From contig JAIPBH010000014.1 in assembly GCA_021739635.1 (NCBI GenBank), positions 1 through 64,000 on the forward strand: DNA of 64,000 bases. The letters are read 5' to 3'. Position numbers and translations under genes: made by a program. Within the stretch, counting starts at the first letter, position 1; every line of letters begins with the position of its first letter. The notes under the pieces are model-generated. The model made no database searches. It worked only from the letters and a program-made list of their open reading frames with translations, and was not told the DNA's origin. This document shows positions 7,655 through 15,297 of this stretch, piece after piece. This DNA is from Flavobacteriaceae bacterium (GTDB lineage: Bacteria; Bacteroidota; Bacteroidia; Flavobacteriales; Flavobacteriaceae).

Positions 7655-8356
7655 TTAGTTATTTAAATAATTTTGCAATTCTGCAATTTTTTCAGGTTTG
7701 TTAAAAGCACCACTATAATAGGAAGTTACTGTGGCCGAAGTATCATCTTGAATACCTCTTGACGACACACATAAATGTTTAGCATCAATAATAACGGCAA
7801 TATCTTCTGTGCCTAATATGTGTTTTAAATCTTCAGCAATTTGATTGGTTAATCGTTCCTGTACTTGTGGGCGCTTTGAATAGTATTGCACAATTCTGTT
7901 AAGTTTTGAAAGCCCAATAACTTTTCCTGAAGAAATATAAGCGACATGTGCCTTTCCTATAATAGGAACAAAATGATGTTCGCAATTAGAGTAGAAGGTA
8001 ATGTTTTTTTCTACCAGCATTTGTTTGTACTGATATTTGTTTTCAAACAAGGCAATTTTAGGTTTGTTAGCTGGATTTAGCCCAGAAAATATCTCGTCGA
8101 TATACATTTTAGCCACACGTTCTGGAGTTCCTTTTAAAGAATCATCGGTTAAATCTAAACCCATTACATGCATAATTTCTTCAAAAAGTAACGCAATTTT
8201 TTCTTTTTTTTCTGAATCAGATATTTTGAAAGCATCCTTTCTCATAGGAGTTTCTAAACCTGTGTACAAATGATCATCACCAATGTCGTCATTTGAAAAA
8301 TCATGTAGTTTATAACTATTTTGATTTGTTTTTACTTTTAATGTTTCTGTTATCAT
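7655..8356 (-). CDS. folE: GTP cyclohydrolase I (FolE, type IA)
   Basis: 233 residues; converts GTP to 7,8-dihydroneopterin triphosphate, the first step to folate and pterins. Zinc ligands are Cys125 and His128 (NCEHHFVP) and Cys196 (HLCVSSRGIQDD). GLSKLNRIVQYYSKRPQVQERLT (148-170) and TSATVTSYYSG are conserved. The first 40 residues are a variable extension. Membership of the photolyase array suggests a supply for the folate-type antenna of photolyase under light stress (inference); I cannot see whether another folE exists elsewhere. Confidence 0.95.
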   Translation of the reverse strand: MITETLKVKTNQNSYKLHDFSNDDIGDDHLYTGLETPMRKDAFKISDSEKKEKIALLFEEIMHVMGLDLTDDSLKGTPERVAKMYIDEIFSGLNPANKPKIALFENKYQYKQMLVEKNITFYSNCEHHFVPIIGKAHVAYISSGKVIGLSKLNRIVQYYSKRPQVQERLTNQIAEDLKHILGTEDIAVIIDAKHLCVSSRGIQDDTSATVTSYYSGAFNKPEKIAELQNYLNN

Positions 8357-8411
8357 AGCAATCTTTTTAAGGTGCTGTCTTTAAGTACTCATCTCTTAAA
8401 GCAAAGCACGG

Positions 8412-8708
8412 TTAACGTTTTGAAATGGAGTTGTGTGTAATTTGTTTTTGTCTGGAACATTTAAATCTTCCTGCTTCAAAGACTCTTAATTTTTGATGTT
8501 TGGTAGCTCTACCTTGCACACGTGTGCGCCACATTTTAAAACTACTAGGTTTTAACTCGCTTCGCATAAGCTCTATAACTTGTTGTTCAGACAGTTTAAA
8601 TTGAAATGTAATAGCTTCAAATGGTGTTCTGTCTTCCCAAGCCATTTCAATAATTCTGTCTATGTCTACAAGGCTAATTACTGGTGTAGTTTTCAAAATT
8701 ATAGTCAT
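8412..8708 (-). CDS. TIGR03643 (DUF2805) family protein
   Basis: The chosen ATG at 8708 gives 98 residues. The signature VDIDRIIEMAWEDRTPFEAI, then QFKLSEQQVIELMR, LKPSSFKMWRTRVQGR and the basic tail TKHQKL defines the family. The basic W-R-x-R-V-x-G-R block suggests nucleic-acid binding, but no function is established. The family is repeatedly found next to photolyase/cryptochrome genes. The 5' end overlaps the frame-shifted gene upstream by 35 bases, so its expression may depend on ribosomes reading through that gene. Confidence 0.85.
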   Translation of the reverse strand: MTIILKTTPVISLVDIDRIIEMAWEDRTPFEAITFQFKLSEQQVIELMRSELKPSSFKMWRTRVQGRATKHQKLRVFEAGRFKCSRQKQITHNSISKR

Positions 8709-9110
8709 TTTCAAAAGCAACTTTTAGATGTAATAGTTTGTCAAAAAAAGCTTTATTTTCATTAAATGTTTTATTGTTTCTAAAATGAACAAATTTTCCT
8801 TGAGCGTGAATGCTAGTTCCATTGGTTTTGTAAATAACTAAATGATAGAATGGAATTACCCAAGTAAAATTTTGTAACCCTTTGTTTATTCTTATTAAAA
8901 GGCCTTTGGGTCTAAGCTCTAAGTTTGCGTAATTAACATCTGAAATGTGGTTTAAATAGGGTTTAAATTAGGGCTAGCATCTTCAATAATCATGCGCTTA
9001 GAACCAATGCCTTTCATTTTAAAAGCTTCCAGAAAAGCAAAAGGTTTGCCTACTAAATCATTAATAAGTTGCTCATTACTTTTATCTGTATAAGTGGTCT
9101 CTAAAATCAT
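8674..9110 (-). pseudogene. Conserved hypothetical gene interrupted by a -1 frame change at a slippery site
   Basis: The ATG at 9110 opens a frame (MILETTYTDKSNEQLIND...) that stops at 8952. One base back, the frame continues without a stop for about 93 codons (PYLNHISDVNYANLELRPKG, then GLQNFTWVIPFYHLVIYKTN) to TAG at 8674-8676, giving about 145 residues. The switch lies at AAT TTA AAC CCT, containing an in-frame U UUA AAC heptamer (8957-8963). A lost C in the CCC run explains it equally well. The downstream part keeps good coding character. It leads the segment with TIGR03643 and folE. Confidence 0.7.
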
Positions 9111-9135
9111 GTTATAAAGATAGCTAAAATATATT

Positions 9136-9167
9136 GTGTTTAACAAAATATATAATAAGTTAAACAA
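9136..9167. promoter_or_regulatory. Operator-like inverted repeat, copy 2 (TGTTTAAC-N14-GTTAAACA)
   Basis: Arms at 9137-9144 and 9159-9166 are perfect 8-base inverted repeats with a 14-base A+T spacer, identical in arms and spacing to the site at 13301-13332. It sits just upstream of the gene at 9110. On the minus strand TATATTTT (9126-9133) and TATCTTTA (9114-9121) are possible -7 elements. Confidence 0.65.
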
Positions 9168-9199
9168 AAATTTAACATAAAAAAGAGAACAATAAAAAA

Positions 9200-10621
9200 T
9201 TATTTGACCAAATTGGCAATTAAACCTTTAAAAATAAACACATGAAAAGGCAAAACACAATACCAGTATAACCTACCTGCAAGTCCGCGAGGTCTAAACG
9301 TAGCCGTTTGTTTAAGAATACCGTTTTCAATTTTAAACTCTAACCAAGCTTCTCCGGGCAACTTCATTTCGGCATATAGCAATAATCGTTTTTTAGGTTT
9401 ATCAGCATAAATAACACGCCAAAAGTCTAAAGCATCACCAGCATGAAGTTCTGCTGCATGCGTTCTACCACGACGCAATCCAATACCGCCAAATAATTTG
9501 TCAATATAACCTCGAAGTTTCCATAAAAAGGTGCCATAATACCAGCCCGTTTTACCTCCAATAGACCAAATTTTTTGTATCGTTTTATGCTCATCAATAA
9601 CGATAGACTCCTTATAATCTGTAAAGCAGCCATATTTTGGCACATTAATATATTTATGAAGACTTTTTTGCAACCTTCCACTGCTTACTATAGAATCTTT
9701 CCAGCTTGATAGAATACTATTTTGCTCAATTTTTTCAAATGCTAGCTCAACAGCTTCTTGATAGGTTATAGGATTAACACCCAAAATGGCATTAATATTA
9801 CTTGGCTTTCCAATAATTTGAATCCCCATACTATCTACTAAAGAGGAGGCTAGTTTAAACGATGTAGAGGTAACAAAATATAACCAATAGGATGATAATC
9901 TAGGGGTCATTACTGGAACCGTAACAATATATCTTTTAAGTTTTCTAATTTTGGCAAACTGCAATAACATGTCTTTATAAGTGAGTATTTCTGGACCAAA
10001 AACATCAAAAGATTTGTTATAAAGGCTTGTGTTATTTTTTGCTTTTAATAAAAAAGTTAAAATATCTCGTACGGCTATGGGTTGCGTTTTAGTATGTAAC
10101 CATTTAGGGGCAATCATAAACGGCAATTTTTCTACTAAATCTCTAATTATTTCAAAGGATGAGCTACCAGAACCCACAATAATTCCAGCTTTAAAAGTTG
10201 TTAATGCATATACGTTTGAAGCTAAGGCAAGCTCAACATTTTTGCGAGATTGAAGATGTTTTGATAGGACTTCTTCGTTGGTAATACCGCTTAAATAAAT
10301 AACTTGTTTTACTTGTGTGGTTTCAATGTAGGTTTTAAAGTTTATGGCACATTGTTCTTCTAAGCTGTCAAAATTTTTAGAAGTATTTGACATGGAATGA
10401 ATAAGATAGTAGGCTACATCTATATCTTTAGGGATGTTTTGTAACGAATTTGAAGTAAGAAAATCGGCTTCAACAATTTCAATGTGCTCATCTTCAGAAT
10501 ATTGAGTGTTAACACGAAGTTTGTCTCTAACGGCGCACACCACCACATGCCCTTCATGTAATAACAAAGGAATTAAACGTTTACCTATATAACCAGTGGC
10601 ACCTGTTACTAATATTTTCAT
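9200..10621 (-). CDS. NAD(P)-binding SDR-like protein with C-terminal DUF2867 domain
   Basis: 473 residues. Extended-SDR (NmrA-like) domain: GATGYIGKRLIPLL (7-20), then DVAYYLIHSM and VIYLSGITNE. From about 330 comes a DUF2867 domain: KIWSIGGKTGWYYGTFLWKLRG, GRTHAAELHAGDALDFWRV and RLYWYCVLPFHVFIF near the C-terminus. Substrate unknown; a membrane-near reductase is plausible. These proteins are frequent in light-stress gene groups. The copy-2 inverted repeat follows its stop, so the downstream part of the array has its own promoter region. Confidence 0.87.
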   Translation of the reverse strand: MKILVTGATGYIGKRLIPLLLHEGHVVVCAVRDKLRVNTQYSEDEHIEIVEADFLTSNSLQNIPKDIDVAYYLIHSMSNTSKNFDSLEEQCAINFKTYIETTQVKQVIYLSGITNEEVLSKHLQSRKNVELALASNVYALTTFKAGIIVGSGSSSFEIIRDLVEKLPFMIAPKWLHTKTQPIAVRDILTFLLKAKNNTSLYNKSFDVFGPEILTYKDMLLQFAKIRKLKRYIVTVPVMTPRLSSYWLYFVTSTSFKLASSLVDSMGIQIIGKPSNINAILGVNPITYQEAVELAFEKIEQNSILSSWKDSIVSSGRLQKSLHKYINVPKYGCFTDYKESIVIDEHKTIQKIWSIGGKTGWYYGTFLWKLRGYIDKLFGGIGLRRGRTHAAELHAGDALDFWRVIYADKPKKRLLLYAEMKLPGEAWLEFKIENGILKQTATFRPRGLAGRLYWYCVLPFHVFIFKGLIANLVK

Positions 10622-10673
10622 TTGTTTAAGGTATAGTTTAAATTCCTGAAGTCAACCTGTTTTAAGGTTTTAA

Positions 10674-11291
10674 TTAGCGTTTAGGCCTTTGGTACTCAAG
10701 TCTTATGTTTTCGTGAGGTATGGCATACGCATCTAAGCCATTAATGGTGGCAATTTGGGCTTTAGATAAGTTTACAAAACCATCAGGTTCCAACAAATGC
10801 TCATCTAAAAATACATCTTTAATTTCACCAATTAATAAAATAGTATCATTAGCTTTTATGCGATATTCTTCATGATATTTCATGGCTATTTGAACTGGAG
10901 CGTGTTTTACAAATGGCATGTGATAGCCTTTTTTATAGTCTTCTTCAAGTAATGTCACATCAAACTCTGAAATAGATTTATCATATTTTGCAGAGGTATG
11001 ATGCGCATCTGTTAAAATGGATTTATGCACGTGATTAATAGTGTAATACCCAGTTTCCTTAATATTGTCATAGGTATTTCTAATGACTGTATTTGGTCTT
11101 AAAAAAAAGCCAAGTAAAGCAGGATCTGAACCTATGTGCGTTACTGAACTAAAAATGGCAACATTACTAATGCCACTCTTAGATTTTGTGCCAATAAGAT
11201 TAGCCGATTTATAGCCAGAACAGCTATTTATAAGATTAATTTTATATAAATGAGGCATTTCATGAATATCGTTTAGGCTGAAATGTTTCAC
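10674..11291 (-). CDS. Flavin reductase-like FMN-binding protein
   Basis: 205 residues. The split-barrel flavin reductase pattern is visible: YKSANLIGTKSKSGISNVAIFSSVTHIGSDPALLGFFLRP, NIKETGYYTINHV and DTILLIGEIKDVFLDEHLLEPDGFVNLSKAQIATINGLDAY. It would reduce FMN/FAD with NAD(P)H or bind FMN. It directly follows the AarF kinase-like gene (stop and start adjacent at 11291/11292), showing co-transcription. Reduced flavin could support photolyase or other flavoenzymes (inference). Confidence 0.88.
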   Translation of the reverse strand: MKHFSLNDIHEMPHLYKINLINSCSGYKSANLIGTKSKSGISNVAIFSSVTHIGSDPALLGFFLRPNTVIRNTYDNIKETGYYTINHVHKSILTDAHHTSAKYDKSISEFDVTLLEEDYKKGYHMPFVKHAPVQIAMKYHEEYRIKANDTILLIGEIKDVFLDEHLLEPDGFVNLSKAQIATINGLDAYAIPHENIRLEYQRPKR

Positions 11292-12605
11292 TTATATTAG
11301 GTTTTTAAAATTGTTAATCTTGATGTTGTTTGCTTTTAAATCGAACATTAAATTGTAAAGCCCAAAAAAGGTTCTGTTCATATAAATAAAATGTTTAGAA
11401 CCTCTGTTACCATTCATTTTACGTAAATCGGTATTTTTCGAGTAGCGTTCACCTAATTCTGCTATTTTTTCAAAAAAACTGGCATCAGAAAAATCAAAAT
11501 ATTCGGTATGAAATGGCTGTGTGAACAAACTCAACATTTCGTGAAACATATCTGTAAAAAAGGCTAATTCTTCTTTTGAGTCATCATCACGCAAGATTTC
11601 TAATTCATATAATTTAGACGAAAAATAGTCTTTATCATGTATGTTTTCTGGAACTGCTAATTCAAAATAAGGGATGTAAAACTCATCAGGAATTGTTTTC
11701 ATGCAACCAAAATCTAGAGCAATGAGCTCTCCTTTTTGTGATACTAAAAAATTTCCTGGATGCGGATCGGCATGTACTTTTTTTAGTTTATGAATTTGAA
11801 ACATATAAAAATCCCAAAGCGCTTGCCCTAATTTATTAGCTTTTTCTTGGTTCGTGTTATAAGCGGTAAACTCAGAAATATGTTCACCTTCCATATAATC
11901 CATGGTGATAATTCTTTCAGAAGAAAACTTTTCATAATAATTTGGAAACAAAATATTGGAAATGTGAGAGCAAGCTAAGGCAATTTCTTGACTTTGTTTA
12001 ATTTCTAACATGTAATTGGTTTCCTCTAATAACTTTCCTTCAACTTCTTTAAAATATTTATCAGAATCTTTGCCTTTAATGTTAAACATGCTCATAGCAA
12101 TAGGTTTAACCATCGCTAAATCTGATGCAATACTTTGCGCAACGCCTGGATATTGGATTTTCACAGCAAGTTTTTTCCCATCTTTTTCTGCAATATGTAC
12201 CTGACCGATACTTGCAGCATTTACAGACGTTGCGTTAAAGTAATCAAAAAGTTCGTTTGGCGATTTACCAAAATAAGTTTTAAAAGTTTTTAAAACTAAT
12301 GGAGGCGATAATGGCGGTACAGAAAATTGTGCTAATGAAAACTTTTCAACATAGGCTTGAGGCAAAATACTTTTTTCCATACTTAGCATTTGAGCCACTT
12401 TTAAAGCACTTCCTTTAAGTTGTTTTAAGCCATCATAAATATCTTCTGCATTATTTTTATTAAGACGTGCTTTTGCCTCTTGCTCTGGATTTACTAATTT
12501 ATCACCATAGTATTTTATATAATTAACCCCAACTTTTGCACCAGTTGAAACTAATTTAGTGGCACGTTGAATTTTAGTAACAGGTATGTTGTCTATGGTT
12601 TTCAT
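11292..12605 (-). CDS. ABC1/AarF/UbiB-type atypical kinase
   Basis: 437 residues. Family hallmarks: the N-terminal KGSALKVAQMLSM (KxGQ-like) loop, ASIGQVHIAEKDGKKLAVKIQYPGV with the ATP-site Lys, KLLEETNYMLEIKQ, the catalytic loop HADPHPGNFLV and the metal site LIALDFGCMKTIP. Such proteins are atypical ATPases linked to quinone or lipid metabolism. The context here (regulator 9 bases upstream, flavin reductase downstream) puts it in the stress array; it may act on isoprenoid or redox lipids, which is inference. Confidence 0.92.
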   Translation of the reverse strand: MKTIDNIPVTKIQRATKLVSTGAKVGVNYIKYYGDKLVNPEQEAKARLNKNNAEDIYDGLKQLKGSALKVAQMLSMEKSILPQAYVEKFSLAQFSVPPLSPPLVLKTFKTYFGKSPNELFDYFNATSVNAASIGQVHIAEKDGKKLAVKIQYPGVAQSIASDLAMVKPIAMSMFNIKGKDSDKYFKEVEGKLLEETNYMLEIKQSQEIALACSHISNILFPNYYEKFSSERIITMDYMEGEHISEFTAYNTNQEKANKLGQALWDFYMFQIHKLKKVHADPHPGNFLVSQKGELIALDFGCMKTIPDEFYIPYFELAVPENIHDKDYFSSKLYELEILRDDDSKEELAFFTDMFHEMLSLFTQPFHTEYFDFSDASFFEKIAELGERYSKNTDLRKMNGNRGSKHFIYMNRTFFGLYNLMFDLKANNIKINNFKNLI

Positions 12606-12614
12606 GAGGTTATA

Positions 12615-13271
12615 TTAGTTCATATGCATTTTTTCTTTGAACAGAAATTTGCCAAAGTCAATCACGCTTTTTAAAGGGGCAATATTGAGAATATCAAAAC
12701 TGGTATTTACAGATTTTTCAATAAAAATATCTGTTTTTTCAAAGCTAGCAGACGTGTCGTCCAACCAAAATTTTAAAGTCAATATAAACTGAATCCAAGC
12801 CGATTCTTGAATAGCTTTTTGTTGAATTTTATCAATAGTTTCCTGCTTAATATCAATCGTTTCTATATCAAGATTCGCAATAAATTTAACAAAGCTTTTC
12901 TTTAATTCAGACATGGTTTGAAGGCCTTTTAAGCTGTCTTTGTGGGTATTTAATGCATAAACCACATAGCTTCGGTTAGCTGTTATTATTTCAAAAAATG
13001 TAAAGTAAAAACTTAACAATTTATTTCTGGCATCAAACAACTGGTAGTCGTTATTTTTCTCTAAAACATGCATAGCATTATTAAAAAAAGCTTTAAAAAT
13101 GTGTTTTTCAAGAGCTTCAAATGAGCCAAAAAAAGTATAAAATTCATGCTCTTCAAAATTGTTTTTTTTAGAAAACGCATAAACAGATTTAGGATTCTCA
13201 TGGTGTTCTAAAACATAATCCATAAAAATGGATACTAGGTCTGTTTCAGATATTGATTTCTTTTTAGCCAT
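12615..13271 (-). CDS. TetR-family transcriptional regulator
   Basis: 218 residues. The N-terminal helix-turn-helix is seen in ISETDLVSIFMDYVLEHHENPKSVYAFSKKNNFEEHEFYTFFGSFEALEKHIF (6-58), with the TetR-typical F-Y-x-x-F turn; the rest is a helical ligand domain. As first gene of the leftward stress array it probably represses its own promoter through the inverted repeat at 13301-13332, 30 bases upstream. Comparable photolyase/folE groups elsewhere are run by MerR-type LitR; a TetR in this slot is notable. The ligand is unknown. Confidence 0.85.
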   Translation of the reverse strand: MAKKKSISETDLVSIFMDYVLEHHENPKSVYAFSKKNNFEEHEFYTFFGSFEALEKHIFKAFFNNAMHVLEKNNDYQLFDARNKLLSFYFTFFEIITANRSYVVYALNTHKDSLKGLQTMSELKKSFVKFIANLDIETIDIKQETIDKIQQKAIQESAWIQFILTLKFWLDDTSASFEKTDIFIEKSVNTSFDILNIAPLKSVIDFGKFLFKEKMHMN

Positions 13272-13288
13272 AACATTAAAATTATGTA

Positions 13289-13296
13289 CAAAGATA
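13289..13296 (-). promoter_or_regulatory. Promoter -7 element of the stress array
   Basis: On the minus strand TATCTTTG matches the Bacteroidota -7 consensus TAnnTTTG, 18 bases before the TetR start. The inverted repeat at 13301-13332 covers the -33 region, the geometry expected for repression. Confidence 0.6.
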
Positions 13297-13300
13297 ATAA

Positions 13301-13332
13301 TTGTTTAACTATATTTAATAAATGTTAAACAA
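13301..13332. promoter_or_regulatory. Operator-like inverted repeat, copy 1
   Basis: TTGTTTAAC (13301-13309) and GTTAAACAA (13324-13332) are perfect 9-base inverted arms 14 bases apart, between the TetR gene and the divergent DUF2911 gene. The same 8-base arms with the same spacing occur at 9137-9166. A dimer-of-dimers or wide-span regulator site is likely. Confidence 0.7.
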
Positions 13333-13503
13333 AAATTAACAAATATTTTAGTATCAAACTCCTAATTTGTGAATTGTAATAGGAGTTTAAAAGTTTTATA
13401 AACTAGGAAATACTATCATTTTAGGCTTTTATTAACAATGACTAGTCATTTCATTCCGTAATTTTATAAATTAAAATATGCTAATAATTAAATCAACTAA
13501 ATC

Positions 13504-14352
13504 ATGAAAAAATTACTGTTATCAACTTTAATCATGGCAATATCTTTTATGGGATATTCTCAGATTGAAACACCACAACCAAGTCCAACTAGCAAAATAG
13601 AGCAAAAAGTTGGTTTGACAGATGTTACCTTAGAATACTCACGACCATCTATGAGAGGAAGAACTGTATTTGGAAATCTTGTGCCTTACGGAAAACTTTG
13701 GCGTTTAGGTGCCAATGCAAACACCAAAATAACATTTAGTGACGATGTTATGGTTGCAGGTACTACTTTAAAAGCAGGCACTTATGCCATTTTTGCAAAA
13801 CCAAATGAAGCTTCCTGGGACATTATTTTTTATAGCGATGCCACTAATTGGGGCATACCACAACAATGGGACGACTCAAAAGTAATGGCTACTGTTACAG
13901 CTCAAACCTTTTCATTGCCTATGGATATTGAAACTTTTACTATGAGTTTTGATAATTTAGCAAATGGTTCTGCTACTCTAGGAATGTTTTGGGAACATGT
14001 ATATGTAGGTGTTGAGTTTATGGTACCTACAGATGATAAAGTTTTGACTAGTATTAATGACGTGATGAATGGAACTCCAACAGCCAATGATTATTATGCT
14101 GCGGCAGTGTATTATTCTCAAGAGAATAAAGATATTAAAACCGCTTTAAAATGGATGGAGAAAGCCATGTCTATGACAGAAACACCAGCTTTTTGGCAAT
14201 TAAGACAACAATCTTTAATTTATGCAAAAGATGGTAATAAAGACGCAGCCATAGATACTGCAAAAAAATCATTAGCAGGAGCAGAAGCAGCAGGCAATGC
14301 AGATTATGTAAAAATGAACAAAGATTCTTTAAAAGAATGGGGCGCTATGTAA
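13504..14352 (+). CDS. DUF2911 domain secreted protein with C-terminal TPR-like region
   Basis: 282 residues. A signal peptide (1-19, ending MGYSQ) is followed by the DUF2911 pattern: VTLEYSRPSMRGRTVFGNLVPYGKLWRLGANANTKITFSDDV, AGTYAIFAKP and TMSFDNLANGSATLGMFWEH. Residues from about 190 (ANDYYAAAVYYSQENKDIKTALKWMEKAM) form TPR-like helices. Function unknown; probably periplasmic or outer-membrane associated. It is divergent from the TetR array and ends in a clear terminator. The shared intergenic region may couple its control to the same operator. Confidence 0.9.
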   Translation: MKKLLLSTLIMAISFMGYSQIETPQPSPTSKIEQKVGLTDVTLEYSRPSMRGRTVFGNLVPYGKLWRLGANANTKITFSDDVMVAGTTLKAGTYAIFAKPNEASWDIIFYSDATNWGIPQQWDDSKVMATVTAQTFSLPMDIETFTMSFDNLANGSATLGMFWEHVYVGVEFMVPTDDKVLTSINDVMNGTPTANDYYAAAVYYSQENKDIKTALKWMEKAMSMTETPAFWQLRQQSLIYAKDGNKDAAIDTAKKSLAGAEAAGNADYVKMNKDSLKEWGAM

Positions 14353-14390
14353 GGCATTAAAACTTCTTAGATTTTTAAAATATTAGATAT

Positions 14391-14425
14391 TAAAAAGCGT
14401 AGTGTATTAACTGCGCTTTTTTTTT
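14391..14425 (+). terminator. Rho-independent terminator after the DUF2911 gene
   Basis: AAAAGCGTAGT and ACTGCGCTTTT form an 11-base stem with one G-U pair, followed by a T tract. Confidence 0.85.
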
Positions 14426-14512
14426 GGCGTTACCACAAGGGTCACGCTTTCCGTTAATAGTTTTGGCTCAATGCGCTCCTCGCCAAAAGCTAACCACTAC
14501 AATCGTTAACGC
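14426..14512 (-). repeat. Structured dispersed element, copy A (related to 63335-63428)
   Basis: Read on the minus strand it runs from GCGTTAACGATTGTAGTGG to TATTAACGGAAAGCGTGACC and closes with GGTAACGCC. GATTGTAGTGG is identical to 63344-63354, and TAACGGAAAGCGTGACC nearly matches TAACGAAAAGCCTGACC at 63388-63404. The ends GCGTTA/TAACGC can pair, and internal arms form two further hairpins. It lies between a terminator and the 3' end of an HTH gene. Confidence 0.65.
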
Positions 14513-14542
14513 AAGTGTTTACAAACCTTAGTAATATTATTT

Positions 14543-14743
14543 TTAGTCGGTATCTTCTAAAACAAATAGGTCTTCAACAGATATTTTAAATAAGCGAGCA
14601 ATTTTTAAAGACAGTACAGTTGAAGGCACATATTTGTTTTTTTCCATAGCATTTATAGTTTGCCTGCTAACACATATTTTTTCGGCTAAATCTGCCTGTG
14701 TCATGTTATGAATGGCGCGTTGCACTTTAATGTTATTCGTCAT
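14543..14743 (-). CDS. Small Xre-type helix-turn-helix regulator
   Basis: 66 residues, nearly all of it one HTH domain: VQRAIHNMTQADLAEKICVSRQTINAMEKNKYVPS, ending KIARLFKISVEDLFVLED. The typical partner of this short class is a small membrane protein encoded upstream, as here: the ATG overlaps the end of that gene by 11 bases. Target unknown; autoregulation of the pair is likely. Confidence 0.92.
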   Translation of the reverse strand: MTNNIKVQRAIHNMTQADLAEKICVSRQTINAMEKNKYVPSTVLSLKIARLFKISVEDLFVLEDTD

Positions 14744-15203
14744 GACTAATAGATTTAAATTTTAAAAAATTAAAGCGTACTATAAAAAATATAAGAGGCG
14801 TGAACATATTATACACTAATACGTCAAAGAAAGCCATTTCATATACAAAAACTATGGTGAAAAGTAATATAAGATAGTTAATAATAATAGCCCACACCAA
14901 AGAGTCTTTTCTAAGTTTATAAATAAACTCATCTTCAATTTTTTCTTTTGAAAAACCAACAATTAATCCACCTACAATGATTAAAATGGCTATGATTTCA
15001 TCAAGAATTTCATTGTCTATAATTTTAAAAAATTTATTGTGGCTATCCATAAACGACTCACTGTAAATAGATAAAACTTTAATTGTTGGTCCGGTTGATT
15101 CAAAATTAGATGCACTAATAATAATGCCTCCAATGAATCCGATACTAAATAAAACCCATCCAAAGGGTTTGTACTTGTTTGGTAATAAATAATTTGATTC
15201 CAT
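14733..15203 (-). CDS. Small integral membrane protein paired with the HTH regulator
   Basis: 156 residues with four hydrophobic stretches: GWVLFSIGFIGGIIIS (about 15-30), IIAILIIVGGLIVGF (72-86), WAIIINYLILLFTIVFVYEM (105-124) and FTPLIFFIVRF (136-146). No catalytic motif is seen. The 11-base overlap with the HTH gene shows a two-gene operon; such membrane proteins may modulate their partner regulator, but no mechanism is visible. Confidence 0.82.
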   Translation of the reverse strand: MESNYLLPNKYKPFGWVLFSIGFIGGIIISASNFESTGPTIKVLSIYSESFMDSHNKFFKIIDNEILDEIIAILIIVGGLIVGFSKEKIEDEFIYKLRKDSLVWAIIINYLILLFTIVFVYEMAFFDVLVYNMFTPLIFFIVRFNFLKFKSISHDE

Positions 15204-15297
15204 CTGTTCTGTTTTAAAATTGATGCATCAAAAGTAAAATAAACTTTACATATAGACAAATTTATTTAGCAAAAAGTAATAAATACCAAACTTTAAA

